Under the pieces are notes generated by a model. The model ran no database searches, was not told the origin of the DNA, and worked only from the letters and a program-made list of their open reading frames with translations. Shown piece by piece: positions 61,701 to 64,000 of a stretch of 64,000 nucleotides of DNA. Where the stretch lies: positions 1 through 64,000 of the forward strand of contig JADDOH010000174.1 of assembly GCA_016648135.1 (NCBI GenBank), given 5' to 3'. The translations under genes and the position numbers were made by a program. Source of the DNA: Agrypnia vestita. Taxonomy: Eukaryota; Arthropoda; Insecta; Trichoptera; Phryganeidae. The first letter of the stretch is position 1. Each line of letters starts with the position of its first letter.

Positions 61701-62377
61701 ATGGGACAGTGTAAAATATCAGAACTTGAATACTTTTAATACATGTTTTATTATAAGATTTGTTATTTTATTTGTTATAAGTTATTATAAGATTACAAGA
61801 AGATGTCTGCATTTTTTTTGGGTTTAATTCCTATTTGTCATTAAAGATATAAATATAAATATGGTTTTCATTCACCTGTATGTACTGTAAAAATGGCTGA
61901 ATCAATACAGTTCGATTATCCGAAAATACCGGTTTTCCGAACACCCACGTCCTCCAATTAGTTCGGATAATCGATACTCTACTGTAACTGATTTTTTTTC
62001 ACAAGCACAGCAAATATGTCAGTATCATGTACTTTAAATAGAAATAGTACGATCATTGCATTAGCATAATAAATAATGTGTTTTAGAAAAGATTTCTTGA
62101 AATATGCATAGAAAAAAAAAATATTTTTCACGAAATTAACGGCTTTTATTTGTTTAAAAAAATTTTGGTACCTTGAATTAATGAGGTTACACTATATTGC
62201 TCACTTACCTTGCAATCGTGTTCATCGGAGCCATCTCTGCAGTCGTCCTCACCATCACATCTCCATTTATTAGAAATGCATTTGCCATTGTTGCATTTGA
62301 ACTCTGTAGATGTGCAATTCTGGTAGTTGCAGCCCATTTCGTCCGTTCCATCCGAGCAGTCTTGGTCATGGTCACAC
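43571..62377 (-). CDS. SORL1/LR11-like sorting receptor, middle part (10 exons)
   Basis: Ten exons (62377-62209, 60384-60184, 59362-59038, 57132-56927, 55676-55494, 52226-51926, 49402-49184, 47833-47599, 45018-44773, 43718-43571) have GT-AG borders, and all nine junctions keep one frame. The protein shows LDL-receptor class A repeats with the calcium-binding CDGxxDCxDGSDE pattern, then four fibronectin III domains, several split by introns at their middle. LDLa repeats followed by FN3 domains is the SORL1 order, a type I receptor that sorts cargo between Golgi and endosomes. The upstream VPS10 and propeller domains lie outside the window. The last exon found ends in phase 2, and the remaining FN3 domains, membrane helix and tail were not located. 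Confidence 0.82.
44372..44634. mobile_element. hAT MITE in a SORL1-like intron
   Basis: A 263-bp element with inverted ends CAGGGGTGTGCAGTGAGAAC and its near complement. It is flanked by CTCCATAG and CTCCGTAG (8 bp, one mismatch). Same family as 7086-7313. Confidence 0.85.
44773..45018 (-). CDS. SORL1-like exon: FN3 domain 3 end and domain 4 start
   Basis: [19 protein letters not shown] closes domain 3. [20 protein letters not shown] opens domain 4. Acceptor TTATTTTCAG, donor GTGACT. Confidence 0.8.
45506..47248. mobile_element. Tigger-type element with nested Harbinger
   Basis: The ends CAGTAAAAGCTC(T/G)TTAATAC are inverted and flanked by TA. Sub-ends repeat TTCGAATTTCGAATT-like motifs. 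It has no transposase and contains the Harbinger element at 46330-46904. It lies in the intron between exons 47599 and 45018. Confidence 0.85.
46330..46904 (+). mobile_element. PIF/Harbinger remnant nested in a Tigger
   Basis: Perfect 30-bp inverted ends start AAGGGTACGCGCGCACTAGC. Inside, about 46440-46550, the plus strand reads [20 protein letters not shown], the start of a Harbinger transposase. The flanks (TAA left, TTA right) fit the TWA preference but are not an exact direct repeat. Confidence 0.8.
47599..47833 (-). CDS. SORL1-like exon: FN3 domain 2 end and domain 3 start
   Basis: [17 protein letters not shown] closes domain 2. [20 protein letters not shown] opens domain 3. Donor GTAAGT at 47598; phase 1 out, matched by the next exon. 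Confidence 0.8.
47834..49183. other. Intron, mostly unassigned
   Basis: Between SORL1-like exons. At 48958-49085 there is a partial Tigger-like end (AGTAAAACCCCGTTAATTCG). The rest holds nothing recognised. Confidence 0.4.
49184..49402 (-). CDS. SORL1-like exon: FN3 domain 2 (first part)
   Basis: Reads [20 protein letters not shown] and then [11 protein letters not shown], an FN3 pattern including the typical P-NG turn. The domain is completed at the start of the next exon ([12 protein letters not shown]). Confidence 0.8.
49403..50976. other. Intron, nothing recognised
   Basis: AT-rich intron of the SORL1-like gene with TGCAA repeats near 49990-50030. No coding or element signal. Confidence 0.4.
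50977..51842. mobile_element. PIF/Harbinger element with MADF-like fragment
   Basis: Inverted ends start AGGTGGCGGTTCGCGCCGCG and are flanked by TTA on both sides. The ends hold CGGTCTC/GAGACCG arrays. Inside, the plus strand near 51265-51320 reads [10 protein letters not shown], typical of a Harbinger transposase start. The minus strand at 51408-51599 reads [20 protein letters not shown], a MADF/Myb-like DNA-binding start, the partner protein type of these elements. Both are truncated. Confidence 0.85.
51926..52226 (-). CDS. SORL1-like exon: FN3 domain 1
   Basis: Reads [20 protein letters not shown] and later [15 protein letters not shown], the W and Y/N-x-x-V-x-V positions of an FN3 fold. 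Acceptor TTATTCTAG, donor GTAAGT. Confidence 0.8.
53022..53528. mobile_element. Short-TIR element, copy 1
   Basis: Ends ACTCCCTTT and AAAGGGAGT are inverted. The interior shares CCCTTTTCCC(G/A)TGATCCAATCGA and TTTTAATGGTTTTTTCAAATTGGAATC with the copy at 54692. Superfamily unknown; no clear target duplication. Confidence 0.65.
53698..54026. mobile_element. PIF/Harbinger-like MITE
   Basis: About 44-bp inverted ends (AGGTCGGCGCCACACTACGC and CGTCGCGTCTTTGACG). TTA lies at both borders, within one base of symmetry. Strongly GC-rich with no coding remnant. Confidence 0.75.
54692..54981. mobile_element. Short-TIR element, copy 2
   Basis: Same ends (ACTCCCTTT, AAAGGGAGT) and interior as 53022-53528 but shorter. 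It lies outside the Tigger-type element, so the family has moved at least twice here. Confidence 0.65.
55494..55676 (-). CDS. SORL1-like exon: last LDLa repeat
   Basis: A polar linker (KNSNSNSG) is followed by [20 protein letters not shown] and [11 protein letters not shown]. The end joins [10 protein letters not shown] of the first FN3 exon in phase 0. Confidence 0.85.
55698..56413 (+). mobile_element. PIF/Harbinger remnant with TTA target duplication
   Basis: Inverted ends AGCCATGTATTCACTAGGGG and its complement are flanked by TTA on both sides. Inside (55878-56063) the plus strand reads [19 protein letters not shown], the start of a Harbinger transposase. It sits in the intron between the last two LDLa exons. 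A related end occurs at 3455. Confidence 0.88.
56927..57132 (-). CDS. SORL1-like exon: LDLa repeats
   Basis: It completes a repeat with a weaker calcium site ([16 protein letters not shown]) and encodes another ([19 protein letters not shown] to DGSDELGC). GC content is markedly higher than in the introns. Confidence 0.85.
57200..57633 (+). mobile_element. tRNA-derived SINE, with a truncated second copy
   Basis: From 57357, TAGCTTGTTGGTCTTGTGGATAGG (A box) and GCAGGTATGAATCTC (B box) form a tRNA-like head. The bases around GCCTTGTGATC suggest a tRNA-His ancestor (GTG anticodon). The body ends in AATAAATAGACAAATAAAAA. A partial head lies at 57210-57260. In the intron between exons 59038 and 57132. 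Confidence 0.65.
57941..58848. mobile_element. TIR element with G-run ends
   Basis: Ends AAGGGGGGGGGTAAGGTT and its near complement AACCTTACCCCCCCCTT are inverted, 908 bp apart. The interior has no recognised transposase. No target duplication is clear. Superfamily unknown. Confidence 0.6.
59038..59362 (-). CDS. SORL1-like exon: LDLa repeats
   Basis: It completes one repeat ([19 protein letters not shown]), encodes another ([20 protein letters not shown] to DNSDELGC) and starts a third ([11 protein letters not shown]), finished by [11 protein letters not shown] in the next exon. Confidence 0.85.
59520..59700 (+). mobile_element. piggyBac deletion derivative
   Basis: TTAACAGTGATTTATTAACA and TGTTGCGTTTATTTG match the leader of the piggyBac copy at 18940-18990. 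Near 59660 it reads [11 protein letters not shown], the C-terminal end of such transposases. The coding middle is deleted. Confidence 0.65.
60184..60384 (-). CDS. SORL1-like exon: LDLa repeats
   Basis: Encodes [19 protein letters not shown] with its acidic calcium site ([13 protein letters not shown]), then the first half of the next repeat ([19 protein letters not shown]). That repeat is completed by the next exon (VCDGEDDC). Confidence 0.85.
60763..60812. repeat. Imperfect hairpin
   Basis: CCCACTTTTAAAAGAGAATT and an inverted near-copy with CTCATG at the turn. Intron of the SORL1-like gene. Confidence 0.6.
60863..61984 (+). mobile_element. Tigger element with 5'-deleted transposase
   Basis: Ends CAGTAGAGCGTCAATTATCC and its near complement are inverted and flanked by TA. 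Inside, a near-continuous frame (61089-61770) keeps [23 protein letters not shown] and [17 protein letters not shown], that is, all three catalytic Asp residues. A single TGA at 61131 breaks it, and the N-terminal DNA-binding half is deleted. It is inserted antisense to the SORL1-like gene, in the intron between exons 62209 and 60384. Confidence 0.9.
62209..62377 (-). CDS. SORL1-like exon: LDLa repeats
   Basis: It begins inside one LDLa repeat ([16 protein letters not shown]) and holds a second complete one from [13 protein letters not shown] to DGSDEHDC. Acceptor CTGATTTAG, donor GTAAGT. It ends in phase 0 and joins the exon at 60384. Confidence 0.85.
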
Positions 62378-62587
62378 CTAAATCAGGATATTTTATTTAA
62401 AATCTATGTTTCATGATTGTTGTGACAAAACATATTTTTAAATATGTGTGCATTATTTGCTTTAAATTTACCATTTTAAAAGTCAAATGATCACGCCTTT
62501 TATTGCAAGGACGGCAGCAAATTTTATTGAACTTATTTACAACTGGCAGCATATCTGGATTAACATGTTAACTGGGGGCCACACATA

Positions 62588-62682
62588 ACAGAAGTGCGTG
62601 GGGTGCTGATAACGCATTTCGGTGTGACAACAGTATGCAGTTATCATACTACTGATCAGCACCTCGTGCACTTCTGTCATCA
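62588..62682. repeat. Foldback repeat
   Basis: AACAGAAGTGCGTGGGGTGCTGAT and an inverted near-copy about 50 bases on (arms about 23 bp, 2-3 mismatches). It lies just upstream of the first SORL1-like exon in the window. Confidence 0.6.
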
Positions 62683-62699
62683 CGCACAAATGCGTGATC

Positions 62700-63175
62700 G
62701 GGATTAATTAATTAATTAATTTGGAAGTGATAAATTTTTATGATATTATAATACAAATATTAGCAGATAACCGCACTTATTTTAAGAGTGGTAAAATTGT
62801 GCACCCTTTTTATTCCGTAATTCATAACCTTTTTATTAGGCAGGAAACCATATAAAATCATAATAACGAATGGGGAAAACAATTGAACTTGGAACAATGC
62901 AAGCGAATTTCATCATATCGAAAAATACTTAGCATAATAATAGAATAACAACTAAAGTTTTATTTTACAGAAAAACATCTGTGCAAAGAAATAAAAAATA
63001 TTAAATCAATAAGAATATTTGAACAGTTTATTATATAGTACACTGGCCACCAGATCAATAGGCGAGCGTCATGACCACTCATCAACAAGCTACCCTCCAT
63101 TTGAGAACAGAATGTAAAAATGTTCAAGAATGTTCTTAGGTTTTCACGGCCACTCAAAATCTTCAAGTCTGTGTT
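62700..63175. other. AT-rich DNA, nothing recognised
   Basis: Intron or flanking DNA with a (TTAA)n run at 62705-62722. No coding signal. Confidence 0.4.
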
Positions 63176-63795
63176 TACTGGGGTATTATGCCATGTTGTT
63201 ATGACCTTTCGGGCCGACGTTTCGGATCCCATTGCAGGGTCCATCATCTGTGTTGTTGTGAGTGTTGGTGTTGTGGTTAAGTATCGGCTTGCAATACCGT
63301 GCCGAAGTCATGGTGTGTTGTGTGTATGATTCATCTGTTGTCTGATCACTATCTCTGCGGAGTCTGCGACGAGAATGAGTTTGAAGCGCCGGATACCAAG
63401 ATGTTTTCAATACGACATATTTATCGGGTGCTTGTAGATTTCTAGTGCTTCCTTGATAAGACGCGTATAGTGACTCTTAGGCTTTCCAAGGCTTTTCGGT
63501 TCAAACGCAAAATGATGGCCAGTATCCAGAAAATGCTCAGCCAGTGCTGGTTTTTTTGGATGGACGAGTTTGCATGCCCGTTTGTGGTCGTTGACCCTTT
63601 TGGAAATTGTACGCACCGTTTGTCCCACGTATACTTTATCGCAGTCTTGACAATCGAGTCTATACACACCGTCTGTTTCTAAGCGATCTCGATTGGATCG
63701 ACATCGACAACACATCAGCCCTGATGATGGACCCTGTCGTGAACGTCGGCCCGAAAGGTCGTAAGAATATGGCATAATACCCCAGTAAACACAAA
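63176..63795 (-). mobile_element. Penelope-like element remnant: GIY-YIG endonuclease between inverted repeats
   Basis: The minus-strand frame (63775-63407) includes DGVYRLDCQDCDKVYVGQTV and onward, with the GIY-YIG tyrosines, Cys pair and H-x3-C, and ends EALEIYKHPINMSY. The reverse transcriptase is missing. The frame begins inside the right repeat, whose sequence is translated as its first 20 or so residues. Left (63176-63247) and right (63720-63790) repeats are inverted to each other and match 1-175. Confidence 0.85.
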
Positions 63796-64000
63796 CTTGA
63801 AGTAAATATGTTCATTTGAGAGAAGATTGTAAATAAAGAGTCTACTCGTAGTACTCACTACTTTTTCTCTCTCGATGCTCGAGGTATATTGAACTTGACT
63901 TACGGATTGTATAATTCAAATGGCAACATAAATAGTGTTGGGACAAAAGCTCATGAACTGACTTTTATGAAACATTGTCTCAAAAATGGCATAACCAACC

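Overview
This is a window of an AT-rich animal nuclear genome, most likely an arthropod and probably an insect. The genes have GT-AG introns, and the DNA is crowded with decayed transposable elements typical of arthropods: piggyBac, P element, Tigger/pogo, PIF/Harbinger, Merlin, hAT, Penelope, CR1/Jockey-like and DIRS-like. I cannot name the species. Every coding part of an element that I read carries stops, frameshifts or deletions.

Two host genes can be supported, both on the minus strand. At the left, four exons between 6665 and 402 join in one open frame. They encode about 680 residues of a protein I do not recognise: an acidic region, a Pro/Gly/Tyr-rich repeat region, then a conserved-looking C-terminal part with an acidic Ser/Asp tail. 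At the right, ten exons between 62377 and 43571 join in one open frame. They encode consecutive LDL-receptor class A repeats followed by four fibronectin type III domains. That order matches the ectodomain of the sorting receptor SORL1/LR11. Its 5' part (VPS10, YWTD and EGF domains) would lie beyond the right edge. I could not find its last fibronectin domains, membrane segment or tail between 43.5 and 6.7 kb.

Layout: 0-7 kb, the unidentified gene, with an hAT remnant and a Tigger remnant around it and a Penelope inverted repeat at the very edge. 7-43 kb, a dense, nested transposon graveyard on both strands. It includes a Penelope split by later insertions, three damaged piggyBac transposases, a Merlin transposase interrupted by a 208-bp tandem repeat, a P-element fragment, an Env-like fragment and a DIRS-like gag set between two copies of a piggyBac segment. 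43.5-62.4 kb, the SORL1-like exons. Their introns hold well-delimited non-autonomous elements with readable target-site duplications: Harbinger TTA, Tigger TA, hAT 8 bp. 62.5-64 kb, a Penelope endonuclease remnant whose inverted repeat matches the one at position 1.

No coherent new multi-gene system was found. The best leads are structural: two candidate hammerhead-ribozyme motifs in Penelope-type sequence, a foldback element with a tRNA-like core, several long near-perfect palindromes, and the unidentified minus-strand gene.
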